DNA of 21,124 nucleotides from Tritrichomonas foetus (GCA_001839685.1 MLAK01001320.1:1-21124), one strand, 5' to 3'; positions 1 through 11,400 are shown, counted from the first letter of the stretch. Numbers and translations: made by a program. The notes: generated by a model not told the origin, from the letters alone.

Positions 1-121
1 AAAGAATGGTTTTTTTTATAGAATGGTGATTAAAAGAATCGAATTCGAATATCAAAATATTTTTTTTTTTAGGTTGTAGTGTAATTTTATTTTAATTATT
101 ACAAAAAGAAGAAAATTCAAA

Positions 122-883
122 TTACACATTTGCTTTGACTTCTTTGATATATGAACAGAGTTTGTTGACAGCATCTTCAGTCGCTTTTGTGAGAATCAAA
201 TTTCCATTCTTCTCGGTTTCTTCAGTTTTCGAAGCAGACACTCTTTCAGCTGTCAAAGTTGCCTCAATAAGTTTGATTTCATTCAATAAATTTTCTTTAT
301 CAAGATAATTTTTTGGTACTAATTTTCCTGAAGTTTTGGATTGGTAAGAAACTTGAGATTTCATTTTCTCTATGTCAGATTTCATTTTTTCAAGTTCTTT
401 TTCCATTTTTTTGGCGTTTAGTTGAAATTCGTATGCATATGAAATGTCATTTATTAAAATGCCTTCAATTTCTTTGGCTTTGATTAGTTCTTTATCAAGC
501 CTTTGATTTTCTTCATACAAACGGATCACGTCGGATTCATTTTCTTTCGAATGATTGAAATCATCACTTTCTTGAATAAGAGCAAGCTCCTGTGTAGCAT
601 TTCGTTTCTTAGCTTCCAAAAGCATGACTGCCTTCTGTAAACAAGCGATTGACGAGTTTTTAGTGATTGATAAATTTTTGATGATTTCGGCAATTTTATC
701 ATTCCGCGTTGTTATTCTTTCTCTTGCTTTTTGAATTTTACAGCGTGTGCGAGATGTTTCGTCTTCAATATTGGCGATTTGTAATCGAATTTCGTTGATC
801 GACTCTTCACTCGAACAAGAATGTTGGCCGCTGAATGCCAAAGATCGACTCGACTTTGTTGGTCCCAGGAAACCACTTAACAT
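122..883 (-). CDS. Coiled-coil protein of unknown function
   Basis: A 253-residue protein that I do not recognise. It is rich in Glu, Lys, Ile and Leu, with long heptad-like stretches from about residue 25 to 180 (for example the MEKELEKMKSDIEKMKSQ segment near 158-175) and again near 190-225, so it is probably an elongated coiled coil. The N-terminal 25 residues are Ser-rich and likely disordered. I see no signal peptide, membrane segment or catalytic motif. The start is a true ATG at 881-883, preceded directly by TTTTTCAC, which resembles a trichomonad initiator but would leave almost no 5' UTR. Codon use includes more C-ending codons than the BEACH gene, in line with a real, expressed gene. 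A cytoskeletal or scaffold role is possible but is only a guess. Confidence 0.75.
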   Translation of the reverse strand: MLSGFLGPTKSSRSLAFSGQHSCSSEESINEIRLQIANIEDETSRTRCKIQKARERITTRNDKIAEIIKNLSITKNSSIACLQKAVMLLEAKKRNATQELALIQESDDFNHSKENESDVIRLYEENQRLDKELIKAKEIEGILINDISYAYEFQLNAKKMEKELEKMKSDIEKMKSQVSYQSKTSGKLVPKNYLDKENLLNEIKLIEATLTAERVSASKTEETEKNGNLILTKATEDAVNKLCSYIKEVKANV

Positions 884-1737
884 GTGAAAAACTATTCAAA
901 AAAGGAAAAAAACGTCAAGGACCAGCCGATTATTTTCACTTTTTCATTCATGCCTTTCCTACTTTTTCAATATATATCTGTTCAAATATGAACTATAAAT
1001 AAACACTCAATCATTGATAGCCCAGATATGAATATTCTCAAGAATTGAAAAAATTAAATGATATCCAAAAAAGTTTAATACTATAGGTAATAATTATTGA
1101 GCCGAGTGGACTTTTGAATGATTTTCATAAAATAGGAAATTATGAACAATTGATGATCAATATTTAATATGATCCATGATTATTTTCGATTCTTCGATTT
1201 TTTGTGTATATAAATATACAGATCTTTTGTTTCATCATTTATATATTCAACGTAACCATTTTCTTTTCATTCAATATTTTTGGTCAATACTTCAGTGATT
1301 CGTGAAAAAACTTCTTCAATTGGATCGAAAAACACAAGTTATGATTAGTATAAAAGAAACATTGTTATCTAATGAATATTTCTTATTGATAGTATTATGT
1401 GAAATAAGTCTATACTGTATACTGCCAAAACTAATGATATGATGACAATCACATTTCAAAATGATGTGAAATCTTGAATTTTTGAATATTGGAATTCTAA
1501 TATGTATACAGAGAGATGGCTCACTTTACCTAAAATATTTGCTGGTTTGCCTCTCGAAAAATTTGGGAATATTGGAAAATATGTGATATTGAAGAAGTTT
1601 TTTTGGAAAAGTTTCTCATGTGAATTTGATTGATTTCCCTCCATTTTGATGGAATTGGTGTGAATTCTCTTGACATTTCATTTTCACCATATACATTATA
1701 ATTGGCGATAAGCAATATCAATCAATAATATAAATAA
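884..1737. other. AT-rich intergenic spacer, no supported gene
   Basis: About 850 bases between the coiled-coil gene and the 3' end of the GTPase-BTB gene. Two overlapping minus-strand frames of about 60 codons lie at 1456-1721, but one lacks an ATG at its 5' end and neither resembles a protein family. The TATACAGAGAGATGG string near 1505 recalls the U6 ACAGAGA box, but the rest of U6 is absent. I see nothing else. Confidence 0.6.
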
Positions 1738-1763
1738 ATGATATAAATATATGATATAAATAT
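1738..1763. repeat. 13-bp tandem duplication
   Basis: Two exact head-to-tail copies of ATGATATAAATAT (1738-1750 and 1751-1763). They abut the stop codon of the GTPase-BTB gene (1763-1765 on the minus strand). This is probably simple slippage in AT-rich 3' flanking DNA. On the minus strand the stop codon overlaps AAATGA just after a TAAA, which could serve as a trichomonad-type polyadenylation signal. Confidence 0.7.
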
Positions 1764-3952
1764 CATTTACTATCAAATTTTTCAAAAATTTTACCATAAA
1801 ATTCAATTGATGAAAATTGAAGAATATTATCATTGCTCCAATTCGGCCCTGTTTGACGAATTCGAATATATCGAGAATATTGAACATTCTGTAGATTATT
1901 TACCGAAAATGAAGATCTTGTCATGAAATTCAATGAAGAATCATCTGCCCGAACGTCAATTAATTTCCACTCTTGTTTATTATTCGATATTTCAATCACC
2001 CAATTTTTTGGATGGTGGGAGATGGAATTCATACTATAATTATCATTATATGCATGAATTGTGTAATCGAATAATTTTACTTGATTTTGTTTGAAGTCAA
2101 ACATGATCCAGGAGTTTTCGTCGTCATGAGTTGAAAAGAAGTTGTAATCATCATCCAGTACCAAATAACCTACATTTCCATCAGAAGAAGAAGCAGTTAT
2201 TTCAATTATACCCTGTTTTTGAATGCTTCTATATTGATAACCACAATATTTTGCACTCAAGTATTCCAATATTCCATTCATGCTGTGCTCAGATTCATTA
2301 GAAAATAGGATTGCTTTTCCTGGATCATGATATCTTTTTGGTGTATCTTTAATTGTTGATAGATAGTATTTTGTTTCAATTTCAGAATGATTTGATGAAA
2401 TATAAGCGCAGATTTGTTGCCAAATTTGATTTGAGAGATGTTCATAATCAAATGATGAGACAAAATCAGAAATATCCTCTTTGGTTAAATAGCAAAAATT
2501 GATATTAGAAAATAAAGAATAATATTCATCTGATTCTAGTATCATTTCTTTAACAAAATGATAGAGTTGAGATTCATTTTCCAAACACAATTGTTCATTA
2601 TTCACTATATCAAAGATCATATTTGTTGGCAATTTTTTTAATTCTTCTATTTCCATTTCATAAAAATGAGAACTTAAAAATTCAATCTCTTCATTTGTTG
2701 ATGATATATCAATTTTTTTTATTTGTTGTGGACTTTTGATTTTCATTTCATTAATAACCTCTGCTTTCTGATATTTATTTGCATGAAGCAAATTGATTTG
2801 ATACAATTGATGGTATATTTGTTTTTTGTGAATTCGATCAATGACGTTTTCTTTTTGAATATTTCGGTAATAAAAACTATCATCCATGAGAATGGTTATA
2901 AAATTTTCATTTCCAAGAATAAATAAAAGCATATAGTATAATTTGATAATACATTCTACTTCATCCATATTGTTTTCCAAATCGTCACCATAATTTCCAA
3001 TATTGTGGTACAAATGTACATCGTTATTTTCCATATTTTCGAGAAAGGAAAATTTCATTGTCTGTTTTAAAAATGACCGAAAATTTTTTATCAGAGTCTT
3101 GACATCATATTTCTGACTATCATTTTTATTTGGCTTATTATCTAATATATCGAGATCTAATAAAACTGAATAATGATCAGATACTTGATCAATTTTGTGT
3201 AAGCGATTTACATTTGGATAAAATAAATCTGCAATAAAACGAGGAAGTTTCAATTCTATTGTTTCATCTATAATAGAAATTGTTTCGAAATTATGTAAAA
3301 TATTAGAATTTTGATTTGACCAAAAAAAATTAATTTGTAGAGTGAAATCTCTTTGGTAATTGCCCACATCAAGTGATTTTAGAGAGTGAGTCATCATATA
3401 ACTTGAACTCTCAAACGCGAAAAATATGCGACTCATAAAATTCTCTTTTCGTCTTTTTTGATGAAATTTTATGATATCTTCTGAGATAGTTTGAAACAAT
3501 GGTTCAACAGAAGAGAAATCATCAGCTGATGTTTTAAAAAACGAAAAATTTGAAGATGCAGCCCATTTTTCGAGCTCATCAATTGGAATTTGGCAATCAA
3601 GATCAATTTTATTGGCACATACATAACATTTTGTATTCTCAGAACAATTTCTAAGCAGACATTCTTTGTTATTATAACTGTCCATACTTGTAACATCAAT
3701 AACAAGAATCACCGCAGTAAAATGGCGTGAATAATTTCTAATCAAAGAATCAATTATTTGTTGATTAGTTGTATCAAAAACTGCAAGTTTAATGCAATCA
3801 TCGTTTTCTATTATTCCTTCGTAATACACTCCATCTGTAGTTGTTACATCGATTCCCAAACTTTTGTTAGTAATATGCGAAATAAGACTTGTTTTACCAA
3901 CAGATGACCCACCTAAAATAATGATCTTTGAATAATCTTCATACTTTTGCAT
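1763..3952 (-). CDS. Rab-like GTPase fused to BTB/BACK-like and discoidin domains
   Basis: A 729-residue protein. Residues 8-165 form a Ras-superfamily G domain, closest to Rab: P-loop GGSSVGKT at 14-21, Thr-rich switch I at 37-39, G3 as DTTN at 60-63 (canonical DxxG), G4 NKID at 114-117, and G5 TSA at 141-143. Residues about 202-355 resemble the divergent BTB domain of trichomonad proteins (FIADLFYPNVNRLHKID near 239-255). Residues about 420-520 look like a BACK helical region (ENESQLYHFVKEMIL near 458-472). Residues about 590-722 are a discoidin/F5-8 C fold, with WIMFDF, SMNSISHHPKNWVIEISN and YIRIRQTGPNWS. There is no C-terminal prenylation cysteine. The start chosen is the ATG at 3950-3952; the reading frame runs 9 codons further upstream but has no ATG there. 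The layout suggests a GTPase-linked Cullin-3 adaptor, by analogy with RhoBTB and BTBD9; that function is inference. Confidence 0.85.
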   Translation of the reverse strand: MQKYEDYSKIIILGGSSVGKTSLISHITNKSLGIDVTTTDGVYYEGIIENDDCIKLAVFDTTNQQIIDSLIRNYSRHFTAVILVIDVTSMDSYNNKECLLRNCSENTKCYVCANKIDLDCQIPIDELEKWAASSNFSFFKTSADDFSSVEPLFQTISEDIIKFHQKRRKENFMSRIFFAFESSSYMMTHSLKSLDVGNYQRDFTLQINFFWSNQNSNILHNFETISIIDETIELKLPRFIADLFYPNVNRLHKIDQVSDHYSVLLDLDILDNKPNKNDSQKYDVKTLIKNFRSFLKQTMKFSFLENMENNDVHLYHNIGNYGDDLENNMDEVECIIKLYYMLLFILGNENFITILMDDSFYYRNIQKENVIDRIHKKQIYHQLYQINLLHANKYQKAEVINEMKIKSPQQIKKIDISSTNEEIEFLSSHFYEMEIEELKKLPTNMIFDIVNNEQLCLENESQLYHFVKEMILESDEYYSLFSNINFCYLTKEDISDFVSSFDYEHLSNQIWQQICAYISSNHSEIETKYYLSTIKDTPKRYHDPGKAILFSNESEHSMNGILEYLSAKYCGYQYRSIQKQGIIEITASSSDGNVGYLVLDDDYNFFSTHDDENSWIMFDFKQNQVKLFDYTIHAYNDNYSMNSISHHPKNWVIEISNNKQEWKLIDVRADDSSLNFMTRSSFSVNNLQNVQYSRYIRIRQTGPNWSNDNILQFSSIEFYGKIFEKFDSK

Positions 3953-3965
3953 TATTGAAGAATGA
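3953..3965 (-). promoter_or_regulatory. Initiator-like element of the GTPase-BTB gene
   Basis: The minus strand reads TCATTCTTCAATA directly before the ATG. It differs at two positions from the T. vaginalis extended initiator TCAYTWYTCATTA. If A(+1) is at 3963, the 5' UTR would be 11 nt, within the short range known for trichomonads. Confidence 0.55.
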
Positions 3966-4295
3966 AAAGAATGATACAATTTTCAATGGATTTGCTTTAA
4001 AGGATCGTTAGTGTTAACAATATTTATGTTAACCATACACATCGAATTTCATTCTTCTAACTAAGGAATTAGAGACATATTTTATCTAAGAAAAACTTCG
4101 AATTTATTAGTGAATGAAATGCAATCATTCTCATATACACTTCATTCAAATCATTTTTTTCTTGCACTTGAATTCTTCTCATTTTTTATCTATTAGATTG
4201 TTGAAAATGGCCTGAAAGTAAAACATATCAGCATGAATTCATACTTTGAATTCGAACTTTCCGTATGAAAAATTCATTTTTTGATTAGGAGGCCA
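3966..4295. other. Intergenic spacer between the TBC and GTPase-BTB genes
   Basis: About 330 bases without a supported gene. It holds two copies of GTTAAC 21 bp apart (within 4010-4035) and one minus-strand TAACGATC near 4000, which resembles the Myb recognition element described in T. vaginalis. Such short AT-rich words are expected by chance in this composition. I see nothing else. Confidence 0.5.
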
Positions 4296-5180
4296 TTATG
4301 GGAGCTCCAAAACTTCATCTGGATTATTTAGATATATTTTTTTCAGTTCATCAAATTCCTTATTTGTCACCCACATATTGGCCCACTCCATATTGATCCT
4401 TTGCCTATTATGCATGATTTTAGCTCTTCCAGGACAAGTCAAAACCGACAGAAAATCAGACTTTTTTTTATTAAAAAGAACATCTTGATTTAAAGAAAGC
4501 ATCGTCAAACCAAATTTTTTTTAAATGGTTTCACCAAATGCAAGATATTCATCAAATAGAAAAAGTGTTAATTCTTGATCAAGTTCAGCTGGAATAAAAC
4601 ACGAATTGAACCAAATAGGTGAATACAGCAACGGTGAAATTTCTAATTCTTCAAATTTTTGGTGAACTTTTGGAAGTTTTCTCTCAAGGGCATGAGTTAT
4701 AACAACGCCAAGTTCCCGTAAGTGCTTAAATTGATCAACGAATAGGTCTCTATGTGAGCGCTGCATTAATGAATAAAAAGACCAAAACGCAGTTTCCGTA
4801 TCTTGATAACAAACAAACATGCCAGCAACAAAATTCATTCCTTGGACATAACCAATCCCTGGATCAGCATTTGAATAGGCTATTAAAACATCTTTGAGAC
4901 TCACCATTCGGGAATCTCGATTTTTGACGTCCATTGAAAAAGTTCTTGGAACATCACAATTAATGATGTCTTCAGATGAAGATGGCAATTCAAGCATATA
5001 ATTGAAAGAAAAATCTGTTTTTTCTTTAACTTTTTTGGATTCTGTTAATAATGACCATACAATCTTTCGATATTTATCGGGAATTCCAATCCTAAGTGTG
5101 CGGATAATTGTCTTTTTGTCATTTTTAAGTAAATTATCCCAGTTTTCTATCACAAATTTCCATTCACCCACGTTAGACAT
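4296..5180 (-). pseudogene. TBC-domain Rab GTPase-activating protein, in-frame TAA
   Basis: A TBC (Tre2/Bub2/Cdc16) protein of about 294 codons. The first 219 codons (5180-4524) carry the TBC opening (RIGIPDKYRKIVWSLL, 30-45), the Arg-finger motif IxxDxxR at I73-D76-R79, the Gln finger YVQ at 111-113 in GYVQGMN, and SPIWFNSCF near 187-195. A TAA at 4521-4523 then stops translation. The same frame continues without a shift for another 74 codons (KKFGLTMLSLNQDVLF and onward) to a natural TAA at 4296-4298. That tail matches the last TBC helices, so this looks like one gene with a single nonsense codon. Both catalytic fingers precede the stop, but the shortened fold probably lacks its final helices. 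Start: ATG 5178-5180; no TCA initiator lies within about 60 nt upstream, which fits decay. A sequencing error or stop readthrough cannot be excluded. Confidence 0.8.
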
Positions 5181-5400
5181 TAAATCTTAGCGGTAAATGT
5201 AAACAAACATCGTTAAATTATTATTCAAAATGGTCAAATAACCGATTTTCCAAATAACTTCAATATTATTTACTTAATTTCATCAAGAACTACCCCCACT
5301 TTTACACTTACATCATTGAACTAATTTGAAATAAAAAATCCCTAGTGATAAAATTATTCGAAATATATATATTTATTAAACAAGTTAAAACAATGAAAAG

Positions 5401-8400
5401 TTAATATGTGTCAAATGCATAGCATGTTGAACAAAATCCGTTAATTGAACATGATTTACAAATTGCTCGACTACACGATGAACAATATAATTTTGGACGA
5501 TGACTACAGAGAGCGCAAGTGTCAAACATATTTAATAGTAGTGGTTGCTCGCACTTATTCCTATGAGCGGTCCACATTACAGCATTAAACTTAGAATCAA
5601 TAGTAATAAACATTTTATTATTGCTATTTTTTTTTATTTGTTCAATTTCATGAGAATGACCACCTTTCAATTCTTTAAAATCAATTGTTTTTGTGTCAAA
5701 TCTTGGGGATAACAAGTAAACTTTACCAGATGTAGTACCACAAATAGCAGCGCGTTCAAGCACAGCAGAATGAAGAGTTATTGCTTCAATTTGTGAAATT
5801 TCTTCTTTCAGTTTGATTTTTCCAAGAATTTCACCATTTATCGAAATAAAATAGCCATGGTCTTCAGTTGAAACCCAAACTCCATATTCTTCGTCCATAG
5901 AAAGGGCCGTTATTTTATGATCAAAAGTGAAAAGTCTATGAATGGTACTCGAAAATATTTCCCAGATAATTAATTGGTTTAATGAAGCTGTTGCACAAAG
6001 CATATGAAAACCACTAATTGTAGAAATAGGTGAAGAATTGCATGAAAAATCAGAAATTAGTTCAATTGAATTGGGCAATTCACGTTGATAAAAAATTCGA
6101 TAGATTCTTGTTACACCGAACTCAAAATCAACACTTAAGAATAAACCATTTTTACTGATGCATAAAGATCGCGAAAATGCATAAAATTTATCATAATCAA
6201 GACGCTTCTCTTTTCTTGTATTTATGTCAAGAATTGATAAGCTTAATGCTTTTCTATCAATAACAGCATAATGGCTACCAAATATTTTCACTGAAAGTCT
6301 TTTTATTCTTTTGATTTTATTTTTCGTGAAAATAAATGTTTTTGATGATTTGCAGCCCTTTCGTAACTTTTGTGAAACTTGAATTAAATCTAAGGAGGAA
6401 ATATGTTTGATTGTAAATTGATCTTGTGGTATTTTTTTGTTAATAACATCGACAGAAACATATTTTTTAAGCCAATCTAGAATGAATTGTGCATTTCGTG
6501 GATCTTCAATTGCTTTTCTATGCTCCTGAACACAAACAAATGGGTTTTTAGCAAGACCTTTTATAAATTCTGGCGAATAAAATAAATTAGCAGGACAAAC
6601 ACCACGATAAGGTGAAAGTTGTTTTGTAGGATTAGAGTATTGCTTCAAAATTGATTCTAGTTGCTCAATTGATATAGTTTCAGTTAAAATTTCACTATTT
6701 GATGTAACTCTATAAAAATAAGTTTGATTATTTGGTGACTGTGAATGAATAGCAGAATTTATCAAAAATTTTGAAGGTGCATCAGAAAACCTTCTTGATT
6801 TGTGACGGGTTGTTCCAATAACTGGTTCTAAAATTTGAGGAGATTCATCAGGATCATTCATTAAATATCCACGAAATCGAACAGCGCTTGTAACTTGTTT
6901 TTGTTGACTCAAAGATGGGAAAGGTTCAGCCATTTCTATATTGTCAAAATCTTCAATGCATTCAGGTGATTCCAAATGTTCAAGTGACTCAAATTGAATA
7001 AGATTAGTTGAATCTTTTTTGGAAAATACAGATAAATTGTCAGTTGATGCAAACGGTGGTGAAACTATTTCATTTACCATTGACAAATTTAAGTTTGATG
7101 CTGATTCTTTCTTTTTTTTTCTCTTTCTTTCTCTGACATTTCTTCTTTTTCGATTTCTGTTTGTTTTAGGTGAGATTGAATGTTTATTATATTGTGGGTT
7201 AAAAAGTTCAGCTGATGAAATTGATTCTTCATCACAAGATTGATCAGAGCTGAAGAAAGAATTGATTTTCTTTCTTCTTGTGACTGAGTAATAAGAAAAT
7301 GGAACGACTTTACCAAGAATCGTTGCAGTTTCTTTCGAAGCAGCAACTACAGAATAGTTGCAAAATTGGTTATCAAAAACGTATGGGAAATATGGATAGT
7401 CTTTAAGATGAACAAAAAGCTTTCTATTCAAGCCATTTATAGTTAATAATAAATCGTCAGTAGATATTTCATGCTTACACCATTTGGTTATGGCTACATT
7501 AGAATCTTCAATTTTATGAAGGAATTGATAAGGTGAAAATGTATCCATCATGATTTTTGCTGTATTTGAAATTGAATATAATACTTGAATTAATTTTTTC
7601 ATCTCCATTTTAATAATATAATGTCCTTGTCTAAAAGACCATATGTTAAAGGCCTTTTTCATTGATACTTGCAAAAATATCAAATGAGAGAAAGATGATT
7701 TTAAGACAATATGTGAAGAGAAAATTGAAGTTTTTCCCCAATGGCCCAACAAAACCGATTCTATGAATTTATGATTATCGTTTTTAAGCAATCGAATAGT
7801 ATCAGGTGATGCAAGTTCCGCATAAGTGATAAAGAGTGCACTGGATTTATGTAGAAACATTACAGATGGAATGTCAAGAGAATATCGACATATTTTACAA
7901 TCAACAATTCTCACTTGATCTTCAGGCAGCAAGGCGGACTTTAAGAAAATACGAACATCAACAATTTCAAAAAATGAAGTTGTATTTTCCCTAAATAATT
8001 CCATAACTTCTTCTTTTCCACTAAAAATTGATGGTGATAAGCGCTGAGGGCAGTGATAAGGGAAACATTTTGGAGATAAGTAATAGTTTTTAGGATTATA
8101 TTGAAGTACATCTGCCATTTGATCTGAAAGTGATGATATAAAATGTGACCACTGCATTCTTTCTTCAATGATTAAAAATGATTTTGAAAGTAGTAATTTA
8201 TCATTTTGCAAAAGTTTTCTAGTTTTTTCACTATTTTCTTTACTTGTTTTAATACTATTTTCAATTTCAAGAGTAAACAATTTTATGCTTTCATTGAAAT
8301 TGGCGTCACTGTTGTGAAATTGGCGCGAAACTGCTGTTATTAAATTAGTTAATTGTTGTTGTTGGTTTTGATAAGCTATTTCAAATGGTTTTGTATCAAA

Positions 8401-11400
8401 TTTCGATGAAATTAATTGTCGTAAAAGCATACTTTCTATTGTTCCCCATTTAAAGCCATTATTTAGTTTCTTTAAAATATTTTGTTGGAGTGACAAAATT
8501 GAAAACCAAGCAATTTCGCATCTTTGAGATGTAATTATTACATAAAAGATACGAATGTGATGTTCAAGTAGCTGAAAAATGTGATTTCGAAAAACTTTAT
8601 CTTCAGGGTTAATCGTATAGATTACAAATAAAATTCGATTGATTACATCATAGTTTTTCTCTTCAATTTCGCAAATTGAAAATAGCAATTCCAAAATTGA
8701 CTCAAGTTGTTCACAAGAAAATACATTTTTTGAAATTGGGAACAATAAAGAATAAAAGAATTGCTGACTACATTCAAATTGGGAATAATCTTTCAGAAAC
8801 TGAAGCAAAAAATGTGGAACAATTTTCGAATAAAGTGAGAAGTCAAAAAATGGTGTTCCAACAAATAAAGAAAAGTATAAACTACGGAATTTTTGGACTT
8901 GATTGCAATGTTTTATAATTTCGAGAAAAAGTGGAACTAGAAGAGATGATTGGAAATACTTTGCCGTTGCATCAGAGTTATTTTCAAGTGGAGTTTGATA
9001 TTCGATCCCATAGCCATTTAATGTCGAATCAATCAAATCAGAAATGGACTTATTATGGCCAATATGTTTAATAAATGCAGGTATATTAAATAACGCTGGA
9101 AAAAGGTTGATCAATAAGAAATTCGAAGTTTTATCATTAATTAATTCTCCTGTATTTTCAGTCAAAGCATATATTGCTTTTTTATAATAAAATTCAATTT
9201 CTTTGGATTTGATACAACTATTAATACAGCTGCATTTGGAAGTGCCACAATAACATTTATTATTACTAAAGGTTATGTAGGAAAGCTGCGAAAATGAATA
9301 ACTCCATACGAGACCTAAAAGTAAGGGATAATAGAGTTTAAATCCGAAAGTATTTATCAGTTCACTGATATCAATCCATATAGATTCAAATGAAGCAAGT
9401 GGAATTAAGGTATATAAAAGTGAGTTTGTTACAGTGAGTGGTTCATTTTTCTTCTTACTAATTTCAACAATTAAATGGAAAATTCTTGAGGCAAGGGGTC
9501 TTTCGGCAATCAAAAATGTATCTTTTATGTTTTTCATTATATATGTTATATTTATTGAAGAATTTGTGTGTATTATTTGAGTGTAACCATCGACAATTGC
9601 TAATTGGACATTTAATTTCTTTTTCTGGTAGTTTAGAGTGTTTAAGAAAATCATATTCAATTTAGGAATTTTATGAAGATTATGTAGTAGAATGCAAATA
9701 CTTTCTGGATGCTTCCGTGCAATTGTAGCTAAAAACAATTCAAAATCTTGAATTTTTGAAAAATCAGAAAGCTTAAAATAATCATCAAAAATCACTTCCA
9801 ACAAAATATTTACATCAACTCTTTTCCAAAGCTCTCGATCGAAAAGAATTGATGTAAGAACCATGCTTGATGGTTGTTTACTGGAAACACTTTTTAAAGC
9901 CTTTAAAAAAATATTTTTGGACACATATTGTTTACAAGATTTCATGGAATTTAATAATTGTCTGAAAAATAATTTTGAATGTAATTCCATAATTGTATTA
10001 ATAGAAATTACTGCATTGAAAACAGAATGAAATGAAGTTTTATCTTTTGAGGAGTTCAATATCAAAAACATATCTGACATTCGACGATTCGAATTAAAAT
10101 GAAACGGAAATCCAAAATATGGAACAGGATAACAATTTGGTGGAATTTCCCTCTTAACAATATCTCTTTTCTTAACAAGATTAAAAGGTGTAATGAGTTG
10201 TTCATTATCAAATAATTTCACATAGCTTGGTCCCATTTTATACAGTTTATGGGCAAATATTTCTGAATTAACAATAGCTTTCGAAAAGAATCGAATTGAT
10301 GGACCTATATACATCAAATGCTGTCCGTAATTATGAAATCGAATTAAATTTAATGGATTAAAAGGCTTCATGGTGTGAGTGTTGCCATTGTAATTAAAAC
10401 TAACAATAATATTGTTATTAAATCTCATTTCTCCATTTACAATAAGAATTAAATTAATCATTGACTTTTTATATTCATTAAAAAGAACTATGAAATTAGT
10501 CCATTTGTTTTCATTGGTAACTGTGAATTTAATTTGTTTCATGCTACTAGAATTATTGGAATTCATTATGATATCAATTATAATTAAATCATTTTGAATA
10601 GAAAATGAAACTGTTTTTCCAACTTGGCAGAATTGACTTACATTAGAACTTGAATGATCAAATTTGACCCAAAATGAAATGGCTTTAAAATCAAACTCAA
10701 AAATCAGATCCTGCTGAAAAGGATATAAAATAAACAAGGGGAAATGATCAAAATTTTCTTGGTCACAGAATTTATCGAAATTATTAGGACTTTTCATCAT
10801 CAAATCTACATGTTTTGGCAAAAGATACCTATTTGAGATTTCAGTAATAAAGGGAATTTCATAAATATCGACATCATGTCTTAAAAACTGTTTCATTGCA
10901 TAACGACCAAGTAAAAAACTATTGTATGGATCAATGCAGTCTTTTTCTTGAAGATAATAAAATAGGGATGGTACTCTCATTGGACGATATTTTGCACCAT
11001 TCATTCCAAAAATTACATTTTCTAATTGTTTTTGACTTATTGAAAACAAAGGATGATTTTTATCTAATCGTGAAATGAATTTATCGATTTCTGGAAATTG
11101 TTGGTAAGTAACAAGTGATGCAATAAGCATTGAATATAAGTCTATTGTTAATAACTTTTGTGAAAAACAATATTCAATAAACTGAAGACCATCACATGTG
11201 ATAAATTTGATTGTAACTTCTTTACATTCAATAAAAGATGATAACAAAATTGCAAAACAATAATTAGCTTCATTTTCAACAATGAAATTCATTAAACATC
11301 GGATATTTCCTTTAGTTGGGGCACCTTTCAACAACATAACAATTATTTCGTTTCTATTATTGGCGATTTCCAATAAAGCTCTGAAAACTTGTGGTTGAAC

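Noticed and set aside
1503..1520. ATACAGAGAGATGG, like the U6 snRNA ACAGAGA box
   Set aside because: The remaining conserved U6 parts (AGC triad, 3' stem context) are absent.
1456..1721. Two overlapping minus-strand frames of about 60 codons
   Set aside because: Short, no family resemblance, one lacks an ATG at its 5' end, and they sit in AT-rich spacer.
7019..7346. Lys/Phe-rich frames on both strands inside the BEACH gene
   Set aside because: Shadows of the basic low-complexity insert of the BEACH protein.
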